Below are positions 32,774 to 41,317 of a stretch of DNA of 44,349 bases, piece by piece (position 1 is the first letter of the stretch; each line of letters opens with the position of its first letter). Position numbers and translations under genes: made by a program. Source of the DNA: Sphingobacteriales bacterium UTBCD1 (lineage in GTDB: Bacteria; Bacteroidota; Bacteroidia; Chitinophagales; Chitinophagaceae). The stretch lies in contig MWTC01000008.1 of assembly GCA_002066995.1 (NCBI GenBank), forward strand, positions 1-44,349, given 5' to 3'. The notes under the pieces were generated by a model. The model saw only the letters and a program-made list of their open reading frames with translations, was not told the DNA's origin and did not search any database.

Positions 32774-34558
32774 ATGAAAAAAATGATCCGGTTTTATATT
32801 TTCATGATGCTAACGGTTGTTTCAACAAACAACTTTGCCCAGCAAAAGACTTATTGCAATCCTGTTAACATTGATTACGGGTACACTCCCATTCCTGACT
32901 TTACAAAATGGGGAAAACACAGGGCAACTGCCGATCCGGTCATCGTAAATTACAAAGGCGATCTTTATTTGTTCAGCACCAATCAATGGGGATACTGGTG
33001 GAGCAGCGATATGCTGAACTGGAATTTTATCTCCCGGAAATTTTTAAGGCCATGGAATAAAACATACGATGAACTCTGTGCCCCTGCTGTCGGAATTATC
33101 GGCGACACCATGATCGTATTCGGCTCCACTTACACCAATAATTTTACCATCTGGATGAGCACCAACCCAAAAGCCAATGAATGGAAACCGTTGGTGGATT
33201 CATTTGCTATCGGAGGATGGGACCCCGCTTTCTTTACCGATGATGATGGAAAACTGTATATGTATAACGGAAGCAGCAATGTATTCCCTCTTTACGGTGT
33301 GGAAATAGACCGGAAAACATTTCAGCCCATTGACGGAAGAAAAGAAATGCATACACTGCATGCCTGGCGGTACGGATGGCAGCGCTTTGGCGAGTACATG
33401 GATAACACTTTCCTGGATCCGTTCATTGAAGGTGCATGGATGACAAAACATAACGGAAAATATTATTTGCAATACGGTGCACCGGGAACCGAATTCAGCG
33501 GATATGCCGACGGTGTTGCCGTTGGTGACCAACCCCTGGGAAACCCGTTCGAGAATTTCACCGATCAGTCCGACCCGTTGAGCATGAAAGCGGGAGGTTT
33601 TGCAAGAGGCGCCGGGCATGGCTCCACTTTCCTTGACAATTTTAAAAACTGGTGGCATGTGAGTACGATAAGAATTTCAGTTAAAAATAATTTTGAACGT
33701 CGTATCGGGATCTGGCCTGCAGGTTTTGATAAAGACGATGTGATGTGGTGCAATACTGCCTTCGGCGATTATCCGCACTATTTGCCACAGGCATACGATT
33801 CCGTTCTTCTTTCCGGATCTGTAAAACAAACTTATGGCGATGGCTTTACAGGCTGGATGTTGTTGAATTACAAGAAACCGGTGATAGTATCTTCTACGCT
33901 GGGAAACTACAATGCCGGCAATGCAGCAGATGAAGATATCAAAACCTATTGGAGCGCTGCCAGCGGAAATAAGGGAGAGTGGATACAGACAGACCTGGGA
34001 GCAGTCTCCACTGTGAATGCCATTCAGATTAATTATGCAGATCAGGATGCGGAATTCATGGGAAAATCATCGGGAGTTTTTCATCAGTACATCCTTTATT
34101 ATTCTATGGATGGTAAAAAATGGAATATCCTAGCTGATAAAAGAAATAATAAAACAGACGTTCCGCATGAATATGTAGAACTTGCTTATCCGGTGCAGAC
34201 AAGGTTCATCAAGCTTGAGAACATTCACATGCCTACCGGAAAATTTGCTATCAGCGGTTTCCGTGTTTTTGGTAAAGGCAACGGTACTGTACCCTCAAAA
34301 GTCGGACAATTCATGGTGCTGCGTACCGAAAAAGATAAACGAAGCGCCTGGATCCGGTGGAGTCCGGTTGACAACGCTTATGCCTACAATATTTATTATG
34401 GTATTGCACCCGATAAATTATATAATTGCATCTTGGTGTACGATGACAATGAATACTGGTTCAAAGTGATGGACAGCCAGAAAGCCTATTATTTTACCAT
34501 TGAAGCCATCAATGAAAACGGAGTTTCAAAAAAATATGAAATAATTAAAGTCGAATGA
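32774..34558 (+). CDS. GH43-like glycosidase with discoidin-like and Fn3-like domains
   Basis: A 594-residue exported protein (signal peptide ending TNNFAQQ). The N-terminal five-bladed propeller of GH43 type spans about 25-340, and all three expected catalytic acids are visible: Asp54 in TADPVIV, Asp150 in GWDPAFF and Glu219 in FIEGAW. A F5/8 type C-like beta-sandwich follows (about 370-500, with WIQTDLGAVSTVNAIQINY and RFIKLENIHMPTGKFAISGF), then a fibronectin III-like tail. GH43-like proteins usually remove arabinose or xylose; close homologues in beta-glucan loci are poorly characterised, so the substrate is open. Its stop codon overlaps the next start (ATGA), implying translational coupling. 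Confidence 0.88.
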   Translation: MKKMIRFYIFMMLTVVSTNNFAQQKTYCNPVNIDYGYTPIPDFTKWGKHRATADPVIVNYKGDLYLFSTNQWGYWWSSDMLNWNFISRKFLRPWNKTYDELCAPAVGIIGDTMIVFGSTYTNNFTIWMSTNPKANEWKPLVDSFAIGGWDPAFFTDDDGKLYMYNGSSNVFPLYGVEIDRKTFQPIDGRKEMHTLHAWRYGWQRFGEYMDNTFLDPFIEGAWMTKHNGKYYLQYGAPGTEFSGYADGVAVGDQPLGNPFENFTDQSDPLSMKAGGFARGAGHGSTFLDNFKNWWHVSTIRISVKNNFERRIGIWPAGFDKDDVMWCNTAFGDYPHYLPQAYDSVLLSGSVKQTYGDGFTGWMLLNYKKPVIVSSTLGNYNAGNAADEDIKTYWSAASGNKGEWIQTDLGAVSTVNAIQINYADQDAEFMGKSSGVFHQYILYYSMDGKKWNILADKRNNKTDVPHEYVELAYPVQTRFIKLENIHMPTGKFAISGFRVFGKGNGTVPSKVGQFMVLRTEKDKRSAWIRWSPVDNAYAYNIYYGIAPDKLYNCILVYDDNEYWFKVMDSQKAYYFTIEAINENGVSKKYEIIKVE

Positions 34559-35223
34559 ACCTGAAAATAACCCAATTATTTTTTGCCTTTCTCTTGTTAT
34601 CCTTCACGGGAGTTGCACAAGTGCAGTATCCGCCCTTCCGGAGCGACATTCAGTTATTTAAAAAACAGGACAGCCTTCATTTTCCCGGTTCTGGAAAAAT
34701 CCTTTTCATCGGAAGTTCTTCTTTTACCAAATGGACCGATGTGCAGGATTATTTTCCCGGACATCCTATTATCAACCGCGGCTTCGGCGGATCCACCCTG
34801 CCGGATCTGATCCGGTACGAGGATGATATCATTTTTCCTTACAAGCCGGAACAGATCGTGATCTATTGCGGTGAAAATGACATTGCCGCTTCCGATACCA
34901 TCACAGGAAAAATCGTGTTTCAACGGTTTAAAAAGCTTTTTGAAGACATCCGCTCAAAGTTGCCTGCTGTGCCGATCATCTATATTTCCATGAAACCAAG
35001 CCCTTCCCGCTGGGAAATGAGAGACCGGTTCATTGACGGAAATAAAAGGATCAGGAAATTTTTACGGAAGCAAAAAAACACCCGCTTTGTCAATGTATGG
35101 AAGCCAATGCTTGGCAAAGACGGAAAGCCTATGGAGAATATTTTCACTGCTGACAAGCTGCACATGAATGCAGAAGGGTATGCGATCTGGAAAAAAGAAC
35201 TGGACCCATTTCTTTTAAAATAA
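34555..35223 (+). CDS. SGNH/GDSL-family hydrolase
   Basis: A 222-residue exported esterase-like protein (signal peptide LFFAFLLLSFTGVAQ). The SGNH blocks are complete: block I FIGSSSFTKW with the nucleophile Ser near residue 53, block II NRGFGGST, block III YCGENDIA, and block V DKLHMNAEGY with the Asp and His near 202-205. It starts four bases inside the preceding gene (ATGA overlap). In a glycan locus it most likely removes acyl groups (acetyl or succinyl) from the polysaccharide, as many SGNH esterases do; this is inference from context. Bacterial beta-glucans can carry succinyl or phosphoglycerol groups, which would give it a natural role. Confidence 0.88.
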   Translation: MNLKITQLFFAFLLLSFTGVAQVQYPPFRSDIQLFKKQDSLHFPGSGKILFIGSSSFTKWTDVQDYFPGHPIINRGFGGSTLPDLIRYEDDIIFPYKPEQIVIYCGENDIAASDTITGKIVFQRFKKLFEDIRSKLPAVPIIYISMKPSPSRWEMRDRFIDGNKRIRKFLRKQKNTRFVNVWKPMLGKDGKPMENIFTADKLHMNAEGYAIWKKELDPFLLK

Positions 35224-35250
35224 ATTTTTACATCATAAAATATTCAGAAG

Positions 35251-37527
35251 ATGTTCAGGAAAATAATTAGTGCTGTGATGATGATAACTGCCTTACATGC
35301 CCATGCACAACAAAATGCAGATATGAAGATGAAAACATTCATTGATGTATTAATGAAAAAAATGACACTGGAAGAAAAGATCGGTCAGCTTAATTTACCT
35401 TCTGCAGGAGACATAACCACGGGCCAGGCGAGCAATTCCGATATTGCTATAAAGATCAGGGAAGGGAAAGTGGGAGGATTGTTCAACATCAAATCAGTGG
35501 GAAAGATCAAAGAGGTACAAAAGATAGCAGTGGAACAAAGCAGGTTAAAAATCCCTCTTCTGTTTGGGATGGATGTAATACATGGATATGAAACTGTTTT
35601 CCCGATCCCGCTTGGCCTGAGTTGCACCTGGGATATGAATCTGATCGAGCGGAGTGCAAGGATCGCTGCAACAGAAGCAAGCGCTGACGGTATCAACTGG
35701 ACATTTTCTCCGATGGTGGATATATGCAGGGATCCCCGCTGGGGAAGAATTGCAGAAGGCGCCGGTGAAGATCCGTATCTCGGATCGCAGGTGGCAAAAG
35801 CAATGGTAAAAGGTTACCAGGGTGATGATCTGAAAAAAAACAATACGATCTTGGCATGCGTAAAACATTATGCACTGTACGGCGCCGCCGAAGGCGGACG
35901 TGATTACAATACTGTTGACATGAGCCATCAACGTATGTACAATGACTATTTACCGCCTTACAAAGCTGCTGTTGATGCAGGTGTGGGTAGTGTGATGACC
36001 TCTTTCAATGAAGTGGATGGTATTCCCGCTACTGCCAATAAATGGCTGCTGACAAACGTCCTGAGAAAGCAATGGGGTTTCAAAGGTTTTGTTGTTTCAG
36101 ATTATACATCCGTAAATGAAATGACCGCACATGGTATCGGCGACCTGCAAACTGTTTCCGCAAGAGCGCTGAATGCCGGCCTCGATATGGACATGGTGGG
36201 AGAAGGTTTCCTGACGACATTGCCAAAATCACTGAAAGAAGGAAAAGTGTCGTTGGCTCAGATCAACGCAGCCTGCAGAAAAATTCTGGAAGCAAAATAT
36301 AAACTGGGATTGTTTGATGATCCTTATAAATATTGCGATGAAAACAGGGCTAAGACTGAAATATTTACTTCAGAAAACAGGAAAGAAGCAAGAAGCATTG
36401 CAGCACAAAGTTTTGTATTATTAAAAAATCAGGGCAACCTTCTTCCATTGAAAAAAAGCGGAACCATTGCACTGATCGGGCCATTAGCCGATAACAAGTC
36501 AAATATGAACGGGACCTGGAGCGTAGCTGCCGATTTTTCAAAACCCATATCACTTTACACAGGTTTGAAAGAAGCAGTAGGTGATAAAATAAATATCTTA
36601 CTGGCAAAAGGTTCTAACCTGGAAGAGGATAGTCTTTTAGAAGAAAGAGAAACCATGTTCGGCAAATCATTGGGAAGGGATCATCGCCCGGCAGAGGTCA
36701 TTTTGCAGGAAGCTTTGAATATAGCCAATCAATCGGATGTGATCGTGGCCGCCCTGGGTGAATCCGCAGAAATGTCCGGGGAAAGCAGCAGCCGTTCCAT
36801 GATAGGTATTCCTTCCATTCAGGAAAAATTATTAAGAGCGTTGTTAAAAACAGGTAAGCCGGTGGTACTTGTTTTATTTACCGGCAGGCCATTGACTATA
36901 AAATGGGAACAGGATAATGTTCCGGCAATATTAAACGTTTGGTTTGGCGGAAGTGAAGCAGGCCATGCCATAGCAGATGTATTATTCGGTGAAGTAAATC
37001 CCTCGGGAAAACTGACCGCAACCTGGCCGCAAAATACAGGACAGATACCTCTTTATTACGCTCATAAAAATACAGGCAGACCGCTGGAAGGGCAATGGTT
37101 CCAGAAATTCAGAAGCAACTATCTGGATGTAAGTAATGATCCTGTTTATCCTTTTGGCTACGGATTAAGCTATACAACATTTAATTACAGTGATATCACC
37201 TTAAGCACTTCTTCGATCAAGCAAGGTGAATCCCTGACAGCAAACATAACAGTTACCAATACGGGCAGCTATGAAGGCAAAGAAGTGGTACAGTTGTACA
37301 TAAGAGATATGGTGGCAAGCGTCACAAGGCCGGTAAGGGAATTAAAAGGATTTCAGAAAATAGATCTGAAGCCCGGTGAATCAAAAGTGGTCACTTTCAC
37401 GATCAGTCCCGAAGATCTCAAATTTTACAACTATGACCTGAAATACGTTGCCGAACCCGGGGAGTTCAGAGTGTATATCGGGGGAAATTCAGATGCTGTA
37501 AAAGAAGCATCCTTTACACTGAAATAA
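35251..37527 (+). CDS. bglX: Glycoside hydrolase family 3 beta-glucosidase (BglX-like)
   Basis: A 758-residue exported beta-glucosidase with signal peptide VMMITALHAHAQ, expected in the periplasm. The N-terminal barrel has LTLEEKIGQLNLPS-like opening (MTLEEKIGQLNLPSAGD), FGMDVIHGYETVFPIPLG and ACVKHYALYGAAEGGRDY. The nucleophile is Asp284 in GFVVSDYTSVNEM. The second alpha/beta domain holds AALGESAEMSGESSSR near 500, and a fibronectin III-like domain closes the chain (VTNTGSYEGKEVVQLYIRD). Normal length for BglX. It is last in the rightward enzyme run and would hydrolyse the short glucooligosaccharides taken in by SusCD to glucose. It ends ten bases from the convergent caspase gene, with no evident terminator between them. 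Confidence 0.95.
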   Translation: MFRKIISAVMMITALHAHAQQNADMKMKTFIDVLMKKMTLEEKIGQLNLPSAGDITTGQASNSDIAIKIREGKVGGLFNIKSVGKIKEVQKIAVEQSRLKIPLLFGMDVIHGYETVFPIPLGLSCTWDMNLIERSARIAATEASADGINWTFSPMVDICRDPRWGRIAEGAGEDPYLGSQVAKAMVKGYQGDDLKKNNTILACVKHYALYGAAEGGRDYNTVDMSHQRMYNDYLPPYKAAVDAGVGSVMTSFNEVDGIPATANKWLLTNVLRKQWGFKGFVVSDYTSVNEMTAHGIGDLQTVSARALNAGLDMDMVGEGFLTTLPKSLKEGKVSLAQINAACRKILEAKYKLGLFDDPYKYCDENRAKTEIFTSENRKEARSIAAQSFVLLKNQGNLLPLKKSGTIALIGPLADNKSNMNGTWSVAADFSKPISLYTGLKEAVGDKINILLAKGSNLEEDSLLEERETMFGKSLGRDHRPAEVILQEALNIANQSDVIVAALGESAEMSGESSSRSMIGIPSIQEKLLRALLKTGKPVVLVLFTGRPLTIKWEQDNVPAILNVWFGGSEAGHAIADVLFGEVNPSGKLTATWPQNTGQIPLYYAHKNTGRPLEGQWFQKFRSNYLDVSNDPVYPFGYGLSYTTFNYSDITLSTSSIKQGESLTANITVTNTGSYEGKEVVQLYIRDMVASVTRPVRELKGFQKIDLKPGESKVVTFTISPEDLKFYNYDLKYVAEPGEFRVYIGGNSDAVKEASFTLK

Positions 37528-37537
37528 AAATGATGTA

Positions 37538-40015
37538 TTAAGGTTTCCCGGATTTATCGGGGAAATATTTTTTTACCAAAGCTTCATAAGCCGGATCATT
37601 CCAGATTATGGAGAGATCTTTATCATTGGTGAGCATGAAATAATTGCCAAAGCCGAGTTTGAGTGATTTTTCCAGGCTTTCCAAAGCGCCCGCTTTGTCT
37701 TTTTTCATGGCTTTATAGCATGCATTATGATACCAGGTAAGATCATCATGCGATTTATAAGTGAATAGCTGATTAAAAAGGTAGTTTATTGATGCTGTAC
37801 TGTCAATGAAGCCGGGTACTCTTAAGTACATATACAGTGCAGAGAGGTATGATATATACTGCATATTGAAAGTAAAGGTCTGCCTGGTAAATTTTTTATA
37901 AGCAGCAATATCTGTTGTGTCATAAGTTTTCCCGAAATATAACTGCATATTGGTAATAAAACCCTGCAATGATGAAGTAGAATTATCTACCGTAGCAAAA
38001 AATTCTCTTATGGCAGAAGAAAGATCACCTTCTTTCAGATAAATAGTGCCCAGGTTAAAATGAGCAAACGGGTATGTGCTGTCATGATCCAGCACTCTTT
38101 TAAAATATTTCCGGGCTGAATCAGTCTGGCCGGTTACAAAATATATCTGCCCGGTATTATTATCGCACAGGGAACAATATACCGGAGAATATTTCCTGCT
38201 TTTTTCATAATAATAAACGGCACTGTCCACATTAATCTGCGTAGAATAGATCACCCCCTTGCTGAAATAACCCTGCATTCTAGTACTGTCCACTGCTATT
38301 AACCGGTCGGCAAGGGAAATGGCCTGCAGTGGTTTATTACTTTCCCGGTAAACTTCGATCAATTGCAATGTAAAATCCGGGATGCCCGGGTATTCCCCCA
38401 TTAAAGATTCAAATACTTTTTCAGCTTTGTCATATTGTCTCAGTTGTCCGTAGATGACGCCCAATGAATATTTAGCAAACAGGTCATTGGGCCGGAGCGA
38501 TAAATATTTTTGGAAAGCGCTGTCTGCTTTACCATATTCAAATAAGAAAGTATATAGTTGACCCAAAGCAGACCATGTATAAGAAGCATTTGGCTCCAGT
38601 GCAGCAGATCTTTCCAGCTTATCCACGGCATACAACAAAGTTGGTTTCATGCTGACATTATATTCATTATCATTAATGGCCCAGGTATAGGTCATCGCAT
38701 CCATGAACAATTTTCTTGCTTTAAGGTTCTGATACATGTAATGCTGCTCTCCCAACAGATGCATGCAACTGTCCAATTCCAGGGAGGCATAATAACATTC
38801 ATCACGGGTGGAATAACTGGTTTCGCCTTTCAGCAAAGGGGCAACGATTTCATTGAACCGGTCATTCAGGCTGGCGGCAAGATTACGGCGCATGGTGATA
38901 AGCAACTGGTTGTCCGGGTACCTTTTTTCAAATAAACGGTAATCTTTTAAAGCATTGGTATCCTTAGGCCAGATCAGTTGTTTTTCTGAAACATGCTGCC
39001 TGAAGGATACATATAATCTTTTCCCTTCCGGGTCCAGAGAATCCACATACCTGTCTTCTATGCCTTTTGTATTCGCACTGGCCAGCAAGGGGAACTCGCC
39101 TTCTTTTTCTTTTTTAAGAGCTGCCAGTACCGAGGGAATAACTTTTACAAAAGGTTTGCTGAGATCGCCGGTGATCATAGGTATCTGTTTCCCTTCACTG
39201 TATTTGGCTACATTACTCTGAATGTAATTTTGCAGTTCATACATGCTCACCACTCCGTCATTATTCAGGTCGGCCAATCCTTTCATCCCATCTTCCAGTT
39301 CGTAGGAGAAGAGCCCTCTGCCCCCACCCCATTCAGCGCTTTCCAGAGAAAGCTGATTAGGTTGACAGGAAAGTATTTTGTATTCTTTACCCCATGCTGC
39401 AGCCAGTGCCGACGCCGTCTGCTGAATGCCTTGCACCCCGCCCTTTAAGTTTCCTGCATGGCAGGCATCCACAATGAATATCATTTCCACTCCTTTTTCT
39501 GATAAGGGCGAAAGATATCTTTTCAGGTTGATGATCTCCAGCACATCATCGTTCATGCCAAAATAATTTCCGTTCGGGCTATTATATAAAAGCAACAGGC
39601 CATTTTCTATCTGGGTCAGGTCTTCCATGTCGCCATGGCCGGCAAAGAAAAAATAAACCCGGTCACCCGGTTTTGCTTTGCGTGCAATTTCCGAAATGGC
39701 ATCACCTACATTGGTACGGGTGGCATTGCCGTTTAAAAATGTTTCAATATTTGCAGAAGGGATTTTTCCTCCCGCATCGCCCAACAAAAAATTCTGGAAA
39801 GACTGTGCATCCTTATCGGCATATTGCAGCGGCGCTATGTTTTTGTAATTGCTGATACCAATAATGATGGCGTATGTAGTTCCTTTAGATACCGAGGAAT
39901 CTCCTTTTTTGGGAACACCTCTTGCATTACTGTCCTGCGCCTGGCCGTCAACAATAAATAAGAAGAAAAAAAGAAGTGCAGAGGAAAAATATAGAATCGT
40001 GCCGTTTCTTTTCAT
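37538..40015 (-). CDS. Exported caspase-like peptidase (C14) with internal EF-hand and TPR region
   Basis: An 825-residue protein with a signal peptide (LLFFFLFIVDGQAQ). The caspase fold covers about 45-290: IIIGISNYKNIAPLQYADKD, catalytic His127 in FFFAGHGDM, catalytic Cys185 in IVDACHAGN. Within its C-terminal half lies a full EF-hand loop DLNNDGVVSMYE (249-260), so calcium may control it. From about 470 onward are several TPR-like repeats (ASYTWSALGQLYTFLFEYGKAD, AKYSLGVIYGQLRQYDKAE, AHFNLGTIYLKEGDLSSAI), a scaffold for protein binding. It is exported, unlike caspase-like effectors that kill from the cytoplasm. A second caspase gene lies divergently to its right. The target is unknown. Confidence 0.9.
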   Translation of the reverse strand: MKRNGTILYFSSALLFFFLFIVDGQAQDSNARGVPKKGDSSVSKGTTYAIIIGISNYKNIAPLQYADKDAQSFQNFLLGDAGGKIPSANIETFLNGNATRTNVGDAISEIARKAKPGDRVYFFFAGHGDMEDLTQIENGLLLLYNSPNGNYFGMNDDVLEIINLKRYLSPLSEKGVEMIFIVDACHAGNLKGGVQGIQQTASALAAAWGKEYKILSCQPNQLSLESAEWGGGRGLFSYELEDGMKGLADLNNDGVVSMYELQNYIQSNVAKYSEGKQIPMITGDLSKPFVKVIPSVLAALKKEKEGEFPLLASANTKGIEDRYVDSLDPEGKRLYVSFRQHVSEKQLIWPKDTNALKDYRLFEKRYPDNQLLITMRRNLAASLNDRFNEIVAPLLKGETSYSTRDECYYASLELDSCMHLLGEQHYMYQNLKARKLFMDAMTYTWAINDNEYNVSMKPTLLYAVDKLERSAALEPNASYTWSALGQLYTFLFEYGKADSAFQKYLSLRPNDLFAKYSLGVIYGQLRQYDKAEKVFESLMGEYPGIPDFTLQLIEVYRESNKPLQAISLADRLIAVDSTRMQGYFSKGVIYSTQINVDSAVYYYEKSRKYSPVYCSLCDNNTGQIYFVTGQTDSARKYFKRVLDHDSTYPFAHFNLGTIYLKEGDLSSAIREFFATVDNSTSSLQGFITNMQLYFGKTYDTTDIAAYKKFTRQTFTFNMQYISYLSALYMYLRVPGFIDSTASINYLFNQLFTYKSHDDLTWYHNACYKAMKKDKAGALESLEKSLKLGFGNYFMLTNDKDLSIIWNDPAYEALVKKYFPDKSGKP

Positions 40016-40278
40016 AGTGGAAAAAGAAATGAATGTACCACTAAATTACAACAACAAACAATACACATTTTTATGTATGTGCATTTTAACAATATCCGGC
40101 ATCAACAGTCATAATCCCGGTACCGGCAGGAACAGGGAACATGAGATGGCAGAAGTTTTTGCAAAGGAAAAGTTATAGTTGACCTGCAAATTAAAATCTT
40201 TGAATATTTTATAAAAAAGTAAATTAGCAAAAGAAAGATTGTTATATAATTTTGACTTCACTCCCCTTTCACCTAATT
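40016..40278. other. Divergent intergenic region between the caspase genes
   Basis: A/T-rich spacer with no credible gene. At the left end TAGTGG (40015-40020) and CCACTA (40038-40043) form an inverted repeat around the start of the leftward gene. At the right end lies the -7 box of the rightward gene. The spacer would hold both promoters, allowing joint control. Confidence 0.5.
40247..40254 (+). promoter_or_regulatory. -7 promoter element of the 40279 gene
   Basis: TAATTTTG matches TAnnTTTG exactly, within TATATAATTTTG. Transcription would start near 40260, about 19 bases ahead of ATG 40279. This excludes the in-frame TTG at 40252, which is inside the box. No good -33 box is seen. Confidence 0.5.
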
Positions 40279-41301
40279 ATGGTAACCATGACTACAAACT
40301 ATAAGATGCCGGCAGCCCTGGCATTGATTTTCCTCCTTCTTTTTTCAATTCCCTGTTTTTCCCAACCTGGTAACGGAAATGGCACAGGCGAAAAGCTGGA
40401 AATGAAAATTGACACAAGCAATAACATGCTCTCCTTTGAAAGGATTGCATACCAAAAAGCATACACCATGGATGAACGGGGGGGGCGGGGTGCCCTCACC
40501 ACCTTTCTTATCAACAAAGGTGTGCAGGGCATTCAGAGCCTGATTGAAAACCATAAAAAGAAATACGCCGCTGATTATTCGTTTGCCATCAAAGATGAAA
40601 GTTTTTATGACCAGGTTTCCACAGAAGGCCCGTTCGATCCTACAGGCATCCGCTTCAAGGGTTTTACCGTAGCCAGGGTGCAAAGAGGAGAAAACAATCA
40701 GCGGGATACGGTTTTCGTCGCCAGGTTCAGCATAGACACCAGCGGTGACAAGATCACCAACATTATGAATAACGGCATTTTCAAACTCAGGCTGGATACG
40801 TTTGCAATTAAAAGTTCACGGGTGAGGCTGCCAAAGAAATTAAAGACACTGAATCTTGATTTTGAAATAAGCTTCCTGTCTTCTTACATCAGCAGTACCG
40901 GCCAGATCTTCCAGGATGTGCCCGTAGGAAAATTTATCTATTCTATCAGAAATGCTCCTATGGCCCCGGAAGACCCTTCCTATAAAGAATATTACAGTAA
41001 TCTTATTAAAAAACGTTCCGAATGTACCGGCCAATCCTTTTTGATACCAAGGTCAGCAGGATATTTCAAGAATGATGAATCTAAAAAAATTGAACAGTGC
41101 TGGGGAGAAGGTATCTATTCTGTGAAGGTTGCTGTGAAAGAATGCTCACGAAACAGTTTTATAGACAAGCTGATCATTTACAGTTCCGGGGATGTATTAT
41201 CCCTGGGGAGTTCTGCTTTGCAAAAAAAATTCGGCAATCCCTCAACAACCGGCAACAAGCCTTCCGCAAGCAAACCTGCTTCTGTAAAAGAAAGGCAATG
41301 A
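40279..41301 (+). CDS. Exported protein of unknown family, linked to caspase genes
   Basis: I do not recognise this 340-residue protein. The start at ATG 40279 leaves a signal peptide (ALALIFLLLFSIPCFSQ); ATG 40288 or 40306 would also serve. After it comes a short Gly/Asn linker, then a mostly beta-looking region with repeated Lys/Arg and Asp, including GPFDPTGIRFKGFTVARVQRG and LKTLNLDFEISFLSSYIS. Three Cys follow near 247-290 (RSECTGQSF, EQCWGEG, VKECSRNS), possible disulfides in the periplasm, and a Ser/Lys/Pro-rich tail. An eight-G run at 40478-40485 lies in the MDERGGRGA part. It precedes the caspase-DUF4384 gene by 16 bases, so the two are surely co-transcribed; it could be its partner, substrate or inhibitor. 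Confidence 0.75.
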   Translation: MVTMTTNYKMPAALALIFLLLFSIPCFSQPGNGNGTGEKLEMKIDTSNNMLSFERIAYQKAYTMDERGGRGALTTFLINKGVQGIQSLIENHKKKYAADYSFAIKDESFYDQVSTEGPFDPTGIRFKGFTVARVQRGENNQRDTVFVARFSIDTSGDKITNIMNNGIFKLRLDTFAIKSSRVRLPKKLKTLNLDFEISFLSSYISSTGQIFQDVPVGKFIYSIRNAPMAPEDPSYKEYYSNLIKKRSECTGQSFLIPRSAGYFKNDESKKIEQCWGEGIYSVKVAVKECSRNSFIDKLIIYSSGDVLSLGSSALQKKFGNPSTTGNKPSASKPASVKERQ

Positions 41302-41317
41302 TCAATAAGATAACATC

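Noticed and set aside
40252-40278. TTG start of the unknown exported protein
   Set aside because: It is inside the TAATTTTG promoter box; ATG 40279 gives a normal leader and signal peptide.
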